NCBI RefSeq assembly: GCF_900078685.2
Contig: NZ_LT546166.1
Coordinates: 660,930 to 724,929 of the forward strand
Reading direction: 5' to 3'
From: Mycolicibacter icosiumassiliensis
GTDB taxonomy: Bacteria > Actinomycetota > Actinomycetes > Mycobacteriales > Mycobacteriaceae
Length of the DNA stretch: 64,000 bases
Under the pieces are notes generated by a model. The model saw only the letters and a list, made by a program, of their open reading frames with translations, did no database searches and was not told the origin of the DNA. The number at the start of each line of letters is the position of its first letter. Within the stretch, counting starts at the first letter, position 1. The translations under genes were made by a program, and so were the position numbers. Of this stretch, positions 44,393 to 54,071 are shown piece by piece.

Positions 44393-45043
44393 GTGGCTGA
44401 TCCATCGTTCACCGTGCAGGAGCGCCAAGCCGTGTACCGGGTGATCGCCGAGCGGCGCGACATGCGCCGATTTGTACCCGGCAGCACAGTCGACCCGGAC
44501 GTTCTGGCGCGTCTGTTGGCGGCGGCGCACGCCGCACCGAGTGTGGGCCTCATGCAACCATGGCGGTTCGTCCGAATCACCGACGACGCCCTTCGGCAGC
44601 AGATCCATGCCCTGGTCGACGAGGAACGCCATCGCACCGCCGAGGCACTGGGCCGTCGCGAGCGGGAGTTCCTGGCCTTGAAGGTGGAGGGCATCCGCGA
44701 GTGCGCCGAACTGTTGGTGGTGGCGTTGCGGGACGGCCGGCAGGCGCATATCTTCGGTCGCCGCACCTTGCCGCAGATGGATCTGGCATCGGTGTCGTGC
44801 GCGATTCAGAACCTATGGCTGGCCGCGCGTGCCGAGGGGCTGGGCATGGGCTGGGTGTCGCTGTTCGAACCAGCGGCGCTGTCGCAGCTGCTGGGCATGC
44901 CCTCGGATGCCGAGCCCGTGGCGATCTTGTGTCTGGGCCCCGTCCCGGAGTTTCCGGACCGGCCGGCATTAGAGATCGACGAGTGGGCCTATCGACAGCC
45001 GTTGGGCGAGTTCGTCTCCGAGAATGCCTGGGAGAACCCGTGA
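44393..45043 (+). CDS. bluB: BluB-like flavin destructase/nitroreductase
   Basis: 216 residues from GTG 44393. BluB pattern: ERRDMRRFVPGSTVDPDVLA, AAAHAAPSVGLMQPWRFVRI, and LPQMDLASVSCAIQNLWLAA with GMGWVSLF. BluB converts reduced FMN to 5,6-dimethylbenzimidazole, the lower ligand of vitamin B12. A nitroreductase of other function cannot be excluded. No cobalamin riboswitch is visible upstream. Overlaps the following gene as GTGA. Rv0306 homologue. Confidence 0.82.
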   Translation: MADPSFTVQERQAVYRVIAERRDMRRFVPGSTVDPDVLARLLAAAHAAPSVGLMQPWRFVRITDDALRQQIHALVDEERHRTAEALGRREREFLALKVEGIRECAELLVVALRDGRQAHIFGRRTLPQMDLASVSCAIQNLWLAARAEGLGMGWVSLFEPAALSQLLGMPSDAEPVAILCLGPVPEFPDRPALEIDEWAYRQPLGEFVSENAWENP

Positions 45044-45939
45044 CACCCGACGAAGAAGCCGCCGCCGTCCGCGAGGTCTGGTTGGGGCTCGGCCTGCCGG
45101 GAATCATCGACATCCATACCCATTTCATGCCCAAGTCGGTGATGGACAAGGTATGGAACTACTTCGATTCGGCCGGCCCGCTGGTCGGCCGCCCCTGGCC
45201 GATCAACTACCGGATGGACGAGGCCAAGCGGGTCGATACGCTGCGCGCATTCGGGGTGCGCCGGTTCACCTCGCTGGTGTATCCGCACAAGCCAGACATG
45301 GCGGCGTGGCTGAATCAGTGGGCAGCCCAATTCGCCCACGACACAACGGATTGCCTGCCGACGGCAACGTTCTACCCGGAACCCGGCGCGGCCGACTACG
45401 TCAAAGCCGCGATCCATGCCGGAGCCCGAATCTTCAAGGCACACATCCAAGTCGGCGACTACGATCCGACCGACCCGCTGCTCGACGAGGTCTGGGGAGT
45501 TCTCGAGGACTGCGGCATCCCGGTCGTCATCCACTGCGGCTCCGGCCCACAGCCCGGCCGCTTCACTGGACCCGAACCCGTTCGGCGGCTGCTGCGCCGC
45601 TACCCACGGCTGGCGTTGATCATCGCGCACATGGGCATGCCCGAGTACGACGAATTCCTGGACATCTGCCTGAATTCGCCGAGCGTGCACCTCGATACCA
45701 CCATGGCGTTCACCGCGTTCGTCGACGAGCTGATGCCGTTCCCCACCGGTGATGATCCGCGGTTGCGCACCGCGGGTGAGCGAATCCTGTTCGGTAGCGA
45801 CTTTCCGAATATCCCGTACGGCTACCGCGAGGCGCTGGACGCGATCACCGCGCTTCCCGGCATCGACGACGCCTGGCTACGAGGGGTTCTGCATGACAAT
45901 GCCGCGCGGCTGTTCGCAATCGAGTTACCATCCGGTTGA
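45040..45939 (+). CDS. Amidohydrolase-2 family hydrolase
   Basis: 299 residues from GTG 45040, overlapping the bluB stop by 4 nt. TIM-barrel amidohydrolase with metal ligands in IDIHTHFMP, VVIHCGSGP, LIIAHMGMPEYDEF and LFGSDFPNIPY (the Asp). Related to decarboxylases/hydrolases of the ACMSD type; substrate unknown. Confidence 0.85.
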   Translation: MTPDEEAAAVREVWLGLGLPGIIDIHTHFMPKSVMDKVWNYFDSAGPLVGRPWPINYRMDEAKRVDTLRAFGVRRFTSLVYPHKPDMAAWLNQWAAQFAHDTTDCLPTATFYPEPGAADYVKAAIHAGARIFKAHIQVGDYDPTDPLLDEVWGVLEDCGIPVVIHCGSGPQPGRFTGPEPVRRLLRRYPRLALIIAHMGMPEYDEFLDICLNSPSVHLDTTMAFTAFVDELMPFPTGDDPRLRTAGERILFGSDFPNIPYGYREALDAITALPGIDDAWLRGVLHDNAARLFAIELPSG

Positions 45940-45995
45940 CGTCGCACCGGGGTCCGCAGGGCCAGGGCGACCTGCACCGAGAAAGGTCAGCGACC

Positions 45996-47189
45996 GTGAC
46001 CACTGACGTCACCCCGCTCAACCCGCCCATCCCGGTTCCCGACGTTCCGGGTGCCGATGCCGGCGAGCATGGCCTGCCACACCGAAGCGAGTTGTCGTTG
46101 CGGGAGAAGGCGATCGTGGATGCGTCCGCCTTCGCTGATATCGGCTTGCGCACCGCGGTGGCTTCCATGGTTGCCGCGGCGATGATCCCGTCGGTGCTCA
46201 CCACCGCGTTGGGCCGCAAGCAGTCACGGCAGGAGCGCGAGCGGCTGGCGTTCTATGCCGAGCTGGCGTCCCACCAAGACCCGATCCGATCCTTTCCCGC
46301 TCCCGCGGAACTGCCCCGCATTTCGGCGCGACGGGCAAATCCGATCGCAGAACGCATCGCACGCGGCGCGGTCGAAAACGTCTCGTTTCGCAGCGGTTTC
46401 GAAGCGGTCAATCCGTCGATGCGCGACTCGTGGCGCGCCCTGGGGAACAACAACACCGCGCGGTTTCAGCATTGGCGTCATGACGACGGGCCGCGGCCGA
46501 CGCTGTGCGTCATCCACGGATTCATGGGGTCTCCGTACCTGTTCAACGGGGTCTTCTTCTCGCTGCCGTGGTTCTACCGAACCGGGTACGACGTAGCCTT
46601 GTTCACCTTGCCCTTCCACGGGCGCCGGGCTGAAAAGTACTCCCCCTTCAGCGGATACGGTTACTTCTCGCACGGCATGTCGGGGTTCGCCGAGGCGATG
46701 GCCCAGGCGGTCCACGACTTCCGATCGATGATCGACTATCTGGAGTCCACCGGTGTCGACCGCTTCGCGTTGACCGGTCTGTCGCTCGGCGGTTACACCA
46801 GCGCCCTGTTGGCCGCCGTCGAACCCCGACTACAGGCGGTGATCCCGAATGTCCCGGTGGTTTCCGTCGAGTCGGAGATCCGCGACTGGTTTCCGGCCAA
46901 CCTGGTGCTCCAGGGCGGGCAACGGCTGGGGCAGGTCGCCGGCGACGATTTCGCCGCTGCGACGGCCTACCACTCGCCGCTGAACTATTCCCCGCTGGTG
47001 GCCAAGGAGCGGCGACTGATCATCACCGGCCTAGGCGATCGGTTGGCACCGCCGGAGCAGTCCGAAATGCTCTGGCACCACTGGGATCAGTGCGCACTGC
47101 ACTGGTTTCCGGGAAACCACGTGCTGCACGTCAGCCAACCGACCTACCTGCGCAGGATGACCGCCTTCCTGCGTCCCTACATGTTCTAG
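45996..47189 (+). CDS. Alpha/beta-hydrolase-fold protein
   Basis: 397 residues from GTG 45996 after GAAAGG. The N-terminal 150 residues are an uncharacterised region; the hydrolase core starts at TLCVIHGFMGSPYLFNGVFF. Nucleophile serine in ALTGLSLGGYTSALL, acid in ITGLGDRLAPP, and His in WFPGNHVLHV. Convergent with the ESX-3 operon, 13 nt from eccE3. Mycobacterial, function unknown. Confidence 0.83.
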   Translation: MTTDVTPLNPPIPVPDVPGADAGEHGLPHRSELSLREKAIVDASAFADIGLRTAVASMVAAAMIPSVLTTALGRKQSRQERERLAFYAELASHQDPIRSFPAPAELPRISARRANPIAERIARGAVENVSFRSGFEAVNPSMRDSWRALGNNNTARFQHWRHDDGPRPTLCVIHGFMGSPYLFNGVFFSLPWFYRTGYDVALFTLPFHGRRAEKYSPFSGYGYFSHGMSGFAEAMAQAVHDFRSMIDYLESTGVDRFALTGLSLGGYTSALLAAVEPRLQAVIPNVPVVSVESEIRDWFPANLVLQGGQRLGQVAGDDFAAATAYHSPLNYSPLVAKERRLIITGLGDRLAPPEQSEMLWHHWDQCALHWFPGNHVLHVSQPTYLRRMTAFLRPYMF

Positions 47190-47202
47190 CCCGATAAGGC
47201 CG

Positions 47203-48174
47203 CTAGCGCGCGACCGCAGTTGCCGCCGTGACAGGCCACCGCAGCCCGGCGAGATCGTCACCAGACACCGTGGTGTGGCCGTCCAAGCGGACGCCGGACA
47301 GCGGGTGCAAGCCCAGCAGCGCATTGCGGTGGTTGCCCTGCTGCGGCAGCAGCCCGGCCAGCGGGGCACTACCGTCGGGTGCCGAGCCGGTACGCAACGC
47401 ACAGGCCGCGGCGATAGTCTGCTGGCCGTCCTGCTCGGCGACTTCCAGCACCGTCCAGGTCTCATTGGCGTTGACCGCCTGGATTCGGCTGATCGTGTCG
47501 GCCAGCGCCGCGTCGATGACCACCTGGTAGGCGGCGACGTGGTCACCCGAGCCGTCGACCACCGACCGCCATGCCTCCCGAGCATTCGCGTCGATCAGCG
47601 AGGGGATCTCGTCGTCGGCGACTACCGCGGTGTCCCAGCCGATTTCGCGCAGATGGTCGGCGAGGCGTCGAACGGCGACGTCGACGGTCCGCTGCAGTGG
47701 GATGGACTCCGAGCGGGCCTGCAACGCGGCCAGATTCGGTGCGGCCGCGTACGTCAGGCCGATCCAGGTGTCGGCGCTTGTCGCACCGGCGCGACTGGTG
47801 ACGCGCACCGCGTCGGCCCGCAGGCCGTACCGGTTCAGGTAGCTCGCGATCAGCTCCAGCGGTACAGCGTTCCCGGCCGCCGAGGCCGTGATCCGCAGCG
47901 CCGCCGTCGCCCGTGCGTCGACGGCGTCCCGACGGTCGGTGTGCGCGCCGCCGCGCGAGCGCAACATCGCCAACCGGCGGCGAGCGATCGTGGTGAAGTG
48001 CAGGCCACGCCACCAGCCGAGCAGCAGAATCGTCGCGATGACGCCCACGGCGAGCGCCCAGCGCTGCGCGCTGGTCTCCCAGGGGTTCGCCATCAGCGCG
48101 GGCGTGGCGGCCAACAACACCAAGGCGATCCGGGCCGGTCCGGGCCGGGGAATGGTGGTTCGTAGCGAGCTCAC
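47203..48174 (-). CDS. eccE3: ESX-3 membrane component EccE3
   Basis: 323 residues from GTG 48174, 2 nt after the mycP3 stop. Two N-terminal membrane helices (IALVLLAATPALMANPW and LAVGVIATILLLGWWRGLHF), then the cytoplasmic domain with PLELIASYLNRYGLRADAVR and ADHLREIGWDTAVVADDEIP. These match the EccE3 family. Peripheral subunit of the EccB-C-D-E complex. Last gene of the operon. Confidence 0.9.
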   Translation of the reverse strand: MSSLRTTIPRPGPARIALVLLAATPALMANPWETSAQRWALAVGVIATILLLGWWRGLHFTTIARRRLAMLRSRGGAHTDRRDAVDARATAALRITASAAGNAVPLELIASYLNRYGLRADAVRVTSRAGATSADTWIGLTYAAAPNLAALQARSESIPLQRTVDVAVRRLADHLREIGWDTAVVADDEIPSLIDANAREAWRSVVDGSGDHVAAYQVVIDAALADTISRIQAVNANETWTVLEVAEQDGQQTIAAACALRTGSAPDGSAPLAGLLPQQGNHRNALLGLHPLSGVRLDGHTTVSGDDLAGLRWPVTAATAVAR

Positions 48175-48176
48175 AG

Positions 48177-49583
48177 CTAGTTTTCCTTTCGTCGGCGAGC
48201 GGCTGCCGGGGCGGCGGCGCCGACCAACCCGGCCAGCAGCGCGGTTCCGGCGAAGGCCACGGTCCGCGGCGCCGGGTCCTCGGGTTGCGGCGCCGGGGGC
48301 GGGGAGATCTTCTTCGCGGGTGAGGCAGCCGGGTCCGCGGCCGGGGGCAATTCCCAAGTCAGGGCGGCCACCGGGTCGATGATTCCGGCGCCCACCAGAT
48401 CCGATGGTGCGCGCGCGGAGTTGTGGGCGGTGGAGACAATCCGGTGCGCGACCTGCATCGCATTCAGGTCCGGGTAACGACCGCGGACCAGCGCGGCGAC
48501 GCCGGCCACGTACCCGGCGGCGTAGCCGGTACCACTGAGCGGCACCAACCGGCCCTGGTTGCCGGGCAGCGCGTTGGCCAGGCCGCCGTCTTCGCGGTTG
48601 CTTACCGAGACGATGTCCTCGCCGGGGGCGGCCACGCCGACCCACGGTCCGGCCATGCTGAATCCGGACGGCCGGCCGCTGGACGACAGCGACGCCACCG
48701 ACAGCACGTAGGGGTGCCACCACGACGGCACCGACAGGGACGTCACCCCGGCCCAGTTGCGCGGGTCCTGTGGGCGGCTCAGGTCGGTGAGCGGATTGGA
48801 CTCACACGCCTCCCCGCCGCCGCCGACCGATCCGGTCTGGCCGGCGTCACCGGCGGCCGCCACGATCAGCGCGTCCTTTTCCACTGCCGCGTAGCGCAGG
48901 GCCGCGCCCAGCGCCGTCTGGTCGACGTTGCGGTCGGCCGGCAGGCAGGTGGTGGTGGAGATCGTGATGACCCGCGCACCGAGGTCGGCGGCGTGCACGA
49001 TGGCCCGCGCCAGTGCGGTGATGTCGGTGATCACCCGAGTTGTCCGCGGGTCGTCGCCGCCCAGCCGCGGCGAGATCGCTGCCGAGGCCGTCCGCAATGA
49101 CAGCAGCCGGGCGGCCGGGGCCACCCCGGTGAAGCCGTCATCACCCGGCTGGCCGGCCACGATCCCGGCAACCAGCGTTCCGTGGCCATCGCAGTCGGTC
49201 AGGCCGTCGGTGGTCCCGATGTAGTCGCCGCCCGGCTCCACCGCCGGCAGCCGCGGACCCGGCCGGACACCGGTGTCGATAACGGCCACCGTCTGTCCTT
49301 CGCCACGGGAGAACTGCCACGCGGCGGGGAGATCGAGCATTCGCTGTCCGGCCGTCGCGGTGCTGAGGTTGCTGCCGGGCATCAAACCCGAACTGGCACA
49401 GTCGCCGCGCTGTTCCATCGCCGCGACGGGGCCGGGCGCTCCGCTGGGCGGCGGCACGGTCGGGTCGACCGTCGGCGGAGTGATCGCCAGGGCCGGCGCA
49501 CTGGTCAGCAACGCCGCCAGTACCGCGATCCCGGCCCCCCGGACCGCCGACCGACTCCGATGGTGCTTTTCGGCAACGGTCAT
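48177..49583 (-). CDS. mycP3: Mycosin MycP3 with altered active site
   Basis: 468 residues, signal peptide at the start (IAVLAALLTSAPALA) and a C-terminal membrane anchor (TVAFAGTALLAGLVGAAAPA). Subtilisin fold with catalytic Asp103 (AVIDTGV) and His134 (DCDGHGTLVAG) conserved. The nucleophile position in the GTS-Y-A motif is Gly353 (codon GGC at 48525-48527) and the oxyanion-hole Asn is Asp246 (codon GAC at 48846-48848). So it should be proteolytically inactive. Mycosins also stabilise the ESX membrane complex, and the rest of the protein is intact. ATG 49583 overlaps the eccD3 stop (ATGA). Confidence 0.92.
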   Translation of the reverse strand: MTVAEKHHRSRSAVRGAGIAVLAALLTSAPALAITPPTVDPTVPPPSGAPGPVAAMEQRGDCASSGLMPGSNLSTATAGQRMLDLPAAWQFSRGEGQTVAVIDTGVRPGPRLPAVEPGGDYIGTTDGLTDCDGHGTLVAGIVAGQPGDDGFTGVAPAARLLSLRTASAAISPRLGGDDPRTTRVITDITALARAIVHAADLGARVITISTTTCLPADRNVDQTALGAALRYAAVEKDALIVAAAGDAGQTGSVGGGGEACESNPLTDLSRPQDPRNWAGVTSLSVPSWWHPYVLSVASLSSSGRPSGFSMAGPWVGVAAPGEDIVSVSNREDGGLANALPGNQGRLVPLSGTGYAAGYVAGVAALVRGRYPDLNAMQVAHRIVSTAHNSARAPSDLVGAGIIDPVAALTWELPPAADPAASPAKKISPPPAPQPEDPAPRTVAFAGTALLAGLVGAAAPAAARRRKEN

Positions 49584-51018
49584 CGAGACAGAACCCAGGC
49601 GAAGATGCCGACCAGGTAGGCCATGACCGGGATCAGAGTGGCGTCGACGCCGGAAGCCAGGAAGCCCACCAGGCGACGCACCGGCAGCGAGTAGCTCTCC
49701 GGCGATGCCACCGACGGGCTCAAGGAGACCACGGCCCACACCGCCACCAAGGCGGCCAGCACCAGCACCGCGCCGAAGGCGGCCGCGTACCGGCCGGTAG
49801 CTGCGTAACCGACCAGCAGGGCGATCGCCGTCAGGTGCGGCTCGGCCAGCAGCCAGGCCTTGCACCACGCCGAGTCCCACACCCGGGCCCGCAGCACCGA
49901 AGCCACCGCGATGCCGGCGACCACATACCAGGCCCAACCCGAAAGCCCCTCGGGTGCAAAGGCGATGGCAACCGAACCGAGCACAGCGAGCAGCACGGAT
50001 CCGGCGATGAAGCCAGTCTGGTGGGCGTCAGTGACACGGACTCGGCGCGGCAGGTCCGCAAGCACGCTTTCCGGCAGCGCCGACGGCGTCGGGTCGCCCG
50101 GCGCCGGGATCACCGGCAACGGCAGCCGCGCCCACAACGCCGAACCTGTGGCGCAGCAATGGTCAGCAGCAGGGAAGCGGTGATCAGGCCAGAGCCGAGG
50201 GTAACGAACGGCAGCTCCCAGAAGGTTCTGACGGCAGCCGCCGCCAGCACCCCGACACCGACGACCACCGCCGCGGTGAAGAATGCGATCCCGCGCTCGC
50301 CACGACCGCCCGGCGGCAAGATCAGGCAGATCAGCGACCACGCGCTGACCGCGGCCGCGCCCAGCACCACGTGTGCCGGACTGAACACCCCCGGCACTGC
50401 CAGGGTGCCCACCGCGGCGAGCGGTACGAGTGCCGCAATCGACAGGGTCAGTGCCGCCTCGGCCGAACGCGTGCGGCACAGCAGCGCAGCGAGCACCGTG
50501 AGTAGGGCGATGGCCCCGGTCGCGACCAGGCCGGCAGGCTCGCCGGTGAGTGCGCGGTGCGCGGTCGCGAGCCCGGTAGCGGCGACGATCAGCCCGGTTC
50601 CGGCGGCCAACGCCGCGCGTTGAATGTGCTTGGCACCCCAGGGCTTACGCCGGGAAGCCGAGAAGATGACGGCAGCGTCGGCGATGTCCTCGACGATGCC
50701 GGGGGCCGCCGGGCCGACCGGCACCGGACGCAGGGCCAGCAGGTCGCCGTCCACGACCCCGACGGTGTCCAGGCTGGCGTCCAGGCTGAACGGTGCACCG
50801 CCGACCGGCGCCAGGCTCAGTCGCGTCGTGGCACCGGTCGGTTCGGCCGAATCAGCCGAGTCACCGGCGTCGGGAGCCACCAGGCGTTGCACCGCCGGCA
50901 GGATTTCGCGCAGCGGCAACTCCGCGGGCACGGCGATCTCGGTCAGCCGACTGTCGGCCAGGACCGCGATGCGGACAATCGGCATGACGGCGCTGGTCAG
51001 CACCGGGGCTTCGCTCAT
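49580..51018 (-). pseudogene. eccD3: ESX-3 membrane component EccD3, frameshifted
   Basis: The N-terminal ubiquitin-like domain (IVRIAVLADSRLTEIAVPAE, about 1-105) and the first membrane helices are in one frame, which ends by stop at 50110 after LLLTIAAPQVRRCGRG. The remaining helices (LWARLPLPVIPAPGDPTP ... LVGYAATGRYAAAFGAVLVL ... YLVGIFAWVLS) lie in the next frame to 49580. The span is 1439 nt, one short of a multiple of three. Restoring one G near 50139-50146 (VRALWARLPLP) gives 479 residues, the normal EccD length. Either a sequencing error or loss of the channel subunit. Confidence 0.85.
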
Positions 51019-51064
51019 TGTGTTCCCTGTTCTCTTCTCTGCTGGGGACGTTCTTTTTGCTGCT

Positions 51065-51946
51065 TTAGGACAGCTGGGTGGTGAAATCTCGGGACAGGCG
51101 CTGACCGGGGAACCACGTACCCTCGGGCAGGGTGGCGGTCAGCTGTTCAATCGCGACGGCAGTCGCGAAGTCGGTTCCGGGCCGGAAGGTCGAGACCCAC
51201 TCGCCGTCGAAGGCCTGCGACGGACTGATCAGGATGCGGCCCGCATCGGCGTCGACCAAACTCATCCCCACTTCGGTGGTGGTATGCCGCCCGTCGCGTG
51301 CGCATCCCGCGACAATCTCCACGTAGTACCGCGGTCCGGTGAACACCGACTCCACGATCGGCCGCGCCGAGGCGGGAATACCCAGGTAGTCAAGGACTTC
51401 GGCGAGCGGGGCTCCGGCGCGCAGTCGCTCGTCGGCGCGGGCACCGACCCGGGCCGGCAGGGTGAACTCGTCGAACCGGGCCGGTGGGCGCTGCCGCAGG
51501 CCCGCTCCGAGCACCGGGACCAGCAGGCGCGGGTCGTCGATGTCCATCACGGTGAACGTGACCAGTTGCGCATTGCGCAGCGCCACCACCGTCCGACCGG
51601 CCTTGCCGGTGTTCTGGTCGCGGCGCGCAACGATGCCGCGCAACATCTCGGGGGTCCCGCCGGCGGCCGAACCCACATAGCGTAGGTCCAGCCACCGGTC
51701 CGGGAAGCACACCACCCGGATCCATTCGGCCACGGCCGGATTGACCGTGCCCTCCGGCGAGACAATTCCCATCCGGGTGAGTTCGTCGCGCTGGCGCGCC
51801 ATGAACGCGCCCCGCTCCCCGGCGTCCGTGTAGGGCATGGTGATTGCCAAAACCCACGGAAAAGACCCGGCACCAACGGTTTCCGCGATGTACCAGGCTT
51901 GCTCGACGGTCAGTTCGGCAGCGTTGGGGTCAGCACCCCTGTTCAA
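51065..51946 (-). CDS. espG3: ESX-3 chaperone EspG3
   Basis: 293 residues. Cytoplasmic chaperone that binds the PE5-PPE4 pair before secretion. Family features are [58 protein letters not shown], and a C-terminal [23 protein letters not shown] start at 51946 follows GAGGGAAGG. The position between esxH and eccD3 is canonical. Confidence 0.9.
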   Translation of the reverse strand: MNRGADPNAAELTVEQAWYIAETVGAGSFPWVLAITMPYTDAGERGAFMARQRDELTRMGIVSPEGTVNPAVAEWIRVVCFPDRWLDLRYVGSAAGGTPEMLRGIVARRDQNTGKAGRTVVALRNAQLVTFTVMDIDDPRLLVPVLGAGLRQRPPARFDEFTLPARVGARADERLRAGAPLAEVLDYLGIPASARPIVESVFTGPRYYVEIVAGCARDGRHTTTEVGMSLVDADAGRILISPSQAFDGEWVSTFRPGTDFATAVAIEQLTATLPEGTWFPGQRLSRDFTTQLS

Positions 51947-51983
51947 GGCGAGCTGCCTTCCCTCATCGAGCGGATCACTGGAG

Positions 51984-52271
51984 TCAGCCCCACTTGGCGG
52001 CTTCGGCGGTGTCGCGCGCGTTCATCATCAAGGTGTTGGTCTCATGCGTGGAGGCCATCGCACGATAAGCCAGCACCAACTCCTCCATCGCCTGATTCCA
52101 CTGCGCCTGCCACGCCTGATACGTCATCCCCGTATCGCCCTGCCACGCCGCCGACAACGCCGCCTGCTCACTGGCAATATCAGCACCCACCGCCTGCAAC
52201 GTGCCCGCATACCCATTCATCTCAGCCGCATGGGCCAACATCGCCGGGTAGTTGTACATAATCTGCGACAT
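51984..52271 (-). CDS. esxH: ESX-3 substrate EsxH (TB10.4)
   Basis: 95 residues, WXG100 protein with WQGDTG in the helix turn. Forms a heterodimer with EsxG and is secreted for iron and zinc homeostasis. N-terminus [20 protein letters not shown] and C-terminus DTAEAAKWG are as in the family. Protein identical to the second copy at 63404-63691. Codon choice (TTG, GCG, TAT, GAT) differs from neighbouring PPE4 and espG3. Confidence 0.96.
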   Translation of the reverse strand: MSQIMYNYPAMLAHAAEMNGYAGTLQAVGADIASEQAALSAAWQGDTGMTYQAWQAQWNQAMEELVLAYRAMASTHETNTLMMNARDTAEAAKWG

Positions 52272-52285
52272 CAGACAAACCCTCC

Positions 52286-52579
52286 CTAAACCCCGGTGTA
52301 ACCAGAAGCCGCGGCCGCATCAGCCGCCACATACGTCGAACCGGCATCCGCCAGATTCACCTGCGCCATATCCAGCAAGGCATTCACCCGCGCCGCCATC
52401 GCCACAAACCGCGCATGCGACCCCTGAAACGCCGCAGCCGCCTCACCCACATGAAACGCCTGCGCCGACATCGCCGCCTGCTCCGCCTGCGCCATCGTCG
52501 ACCGCATCAACGCCGCCTTGGCACCAAACGCCGACTCCGACGCCACCAACTGCGGAATATGCGCATCCAACATACTCAT
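52286..52579 (-). CDS. esxG: ESX-3 substrate EsxG
   Basis: 97 residues, WXG100 partner of EsxH, beginning [20 protein letters not shown] and ending ASGYTGV. Located 14 nt before esxH. Differs from the second copy by Met3 instead of Leu3 only. Confidence 0.96.
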   Translation of the reverse strand: MSMLDAHIPQLVASESAFGAKAALMRSTMAQAEQAAMSAQAFHVGEAAAAFQGSHARFVAMAARVNALLDMAQVNLADAGSTYVAADAAAASGYTGV

Positions 52580-52625
52580 CGTTGCACTCCTTTCCTGACT
52601 GTTATTACTGCTGATTTCTCGACCG

Positions 52626-54071
52626 TCATTCCGTCGACTCCGCTCCTCGCTCCGGGTCAACGCCCTCGGTATCACCCCAGGTCTCAGGCAACATCGGCAT
52701 AGTTGGTCCGCGACCGAAGCCGTCGCCGGCCATCGTGGCCAGACCCGACGCCGTTGCGGTGCCGCGCTTGCCTACAGTCCCGGTAAAGCCCAGGCCGCCG
52801 GCTCCCCGATCCGAGCCGACCGCAGAGCCCGCCGCTGGGGCGTCGGCCGGGCTGCTGGCGGGGTCCGAATCCAGATCCATGAACTCGTCGGCGTGGTCTC
52901 GCATCACCGCGTGCCGGCGCCGACGCGCTCGTGCCTTTTCCCGAGCGGAGACGCCCACCGCGGCGGCTGCCGCGGGCACACGCGAAGCCGGTGCCTGCGC
53001 CTTGTCCCGGTCGGTCAGGGTCGGCCCGACCCCGCTGCCCGGATTTGCCCCGGCGCCTAGGTAGCCGAAGGCCATCGCCCCGGCTGCGGGCGGTGTCGGC
53101 GCCGCCACCGACGTGGCCGGCGCCGGGGGAACACCCGCCGCACCGGGTGTGGCGATACTCGGGCTGAAGCCCGCGATCACCGGGGCCGACCGGTCACCCG
53201 ACGGGGCCGAGCCCGGTATCACCGGCTCGGCGATTCCCTCGGGCGCACCATCCTCGCCCGGCTCAGCTAGCTGGCTCAGAACCCCCCCGAGAATGCCCGC
53301 GAGCAGGGCCGGACTGGCGAAAACCAGCGACCAGGTCGTCCAACCGACCGGGATGAAGAACGCCTCGTAGGCGATAAAGAACAGCAACGGGAACCAGGCG
53401 GCAGGGTTCGCAAAGATAGCCTGGATGGCCGCTATTGGATCCTCAACGAGCCGAACCAGCTGGTCCCAGAGCTCCTTGAAGAAATCCCCAGTGCCCGAGG
53501 AGGTGTCATCGGCCGGCAGCGCCGAATCGGACTTGACCACCGGTGGAGCTTCCACCGCACGCGGCGCCGACGCCAGGGCGGCACCGGACACCGCGTGATA
53601 GGTGCTCATGGTGGTGGCCGCCTGGATCCACATCCGGACATAGTCGGCTTCGTTGAGCGTGATCGGGATCGTGTTGATCCCGAAGAAGTTGGTGGCGACC
53701 AGCACCCCGTGCGTCATGTGATTGGCGGCCAATTCGGCCAGTGTCGGCATCGACGCCAACGCACTGGTGTACGCCGTGGCGGCCACCTCATGCTGTGCGG
53801 CTACCCCGGCGCTGTCCGCGCTGGCCTGGCCCAGCCACGCCAGATACGGCACGTGCGCGGCCAGGTACTGCTCGGCGCTGGGTCCCTGCCATGCGCCGGT
53901 CTGCACCTCGCCGAGCAGTGCGGTGAGTTCGTCTGCCACTGAGGCGTACTCGACGCTCAGTGAATTCCACACCCCGGCAGCCGATAACAACGGACCCGGT
54001 CCGGGTCCGCTGCTCAGCAATGCTGAATGCACCTCCGGTGGGGAGGCGATCCAGACCGGGGCGGAAATCAT
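52626..54071 (-). CDS. PPE4: PPE4-type protein of ESX-3
   Basis: 481 residues. PPE domain begins ISAPVWIASPPEVHSALLSS, WQGPSAEQYLAAHVPYLAWL in the second helix pair, and ATNFFGINTIPITLNEADYVRMW. The region after 180 contains two membrane-like segments (AWFPLLFFIAYEAFFIPVGW) and a long Ala/Pro linker. Pairs with PE5, escorted by EspG3; required for siderophore use in M. tuberculosis (PPE4). Its ATG shares one base with the PE5 stop. Confidence 0.9.
   Translation of the reverse strand: MISAPVWIASPPEVHSALLSSGPGPGPLLSAAGVWNSLSVEYASVADELTALLGEVQTGAWQGPSAEQYLAAHVPYLAWLGQASADSAGVAAQHEVAATAYTSALASMPTLAELAANHMTHGVLVATNFFGINTIPITLNEADYVRMWIQAATTMSTYHAVSGAALASAPRAVEAPPVVKSDSALPADDTSSGTGDFFKELWDQLVRLVEDPIAAIQAIFANPAAWFPLLFFIAYEAFFIPVGWTTWSLVFASPALLAGILGGVLSQLAEPGEDGAPEGIAEPVIPGSAPSGDRSAPVIAGFSPSIATPGAAGVPPAPATSVAAPTPPAAGAMAFGYLGAGANPGSGVGPTLTDRDKAQAPASRVPAAAAAVGVSAREKARARRRRHAVMRDHADEFMDLDSDPASSPADAPAAGSAVGSDRGAGGLGFTGTVGKRGTATASGLATMAGDGFGRGPTMPMLPETWGDTEGVDPERGAESTE

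Larger units (their letters stand above)
51983..52580 (-). repeat. esxG-esxH duplication, copy in ESX-3
   Basis: Matches 63403-64000 over at least 598 bp with six differences and no gaps. The left boundary is the base beside the esxH stop; the other boundary lies beyond the window. Confidence 0.96.

Noticed and set aside
44340..44393. Cobalamin riboswitch before bluB
   Set aside because: The upstream space is under 40 nt from the divergent gene and contains no B12-box-like element.
43109..44749. 546-codon minus-strand frame through PAP2 and bluB
   Set aside because: It contains the real 78-residue gene at its end, but the upstream part is a frame shadow of PAP2 and antisense to bluB.
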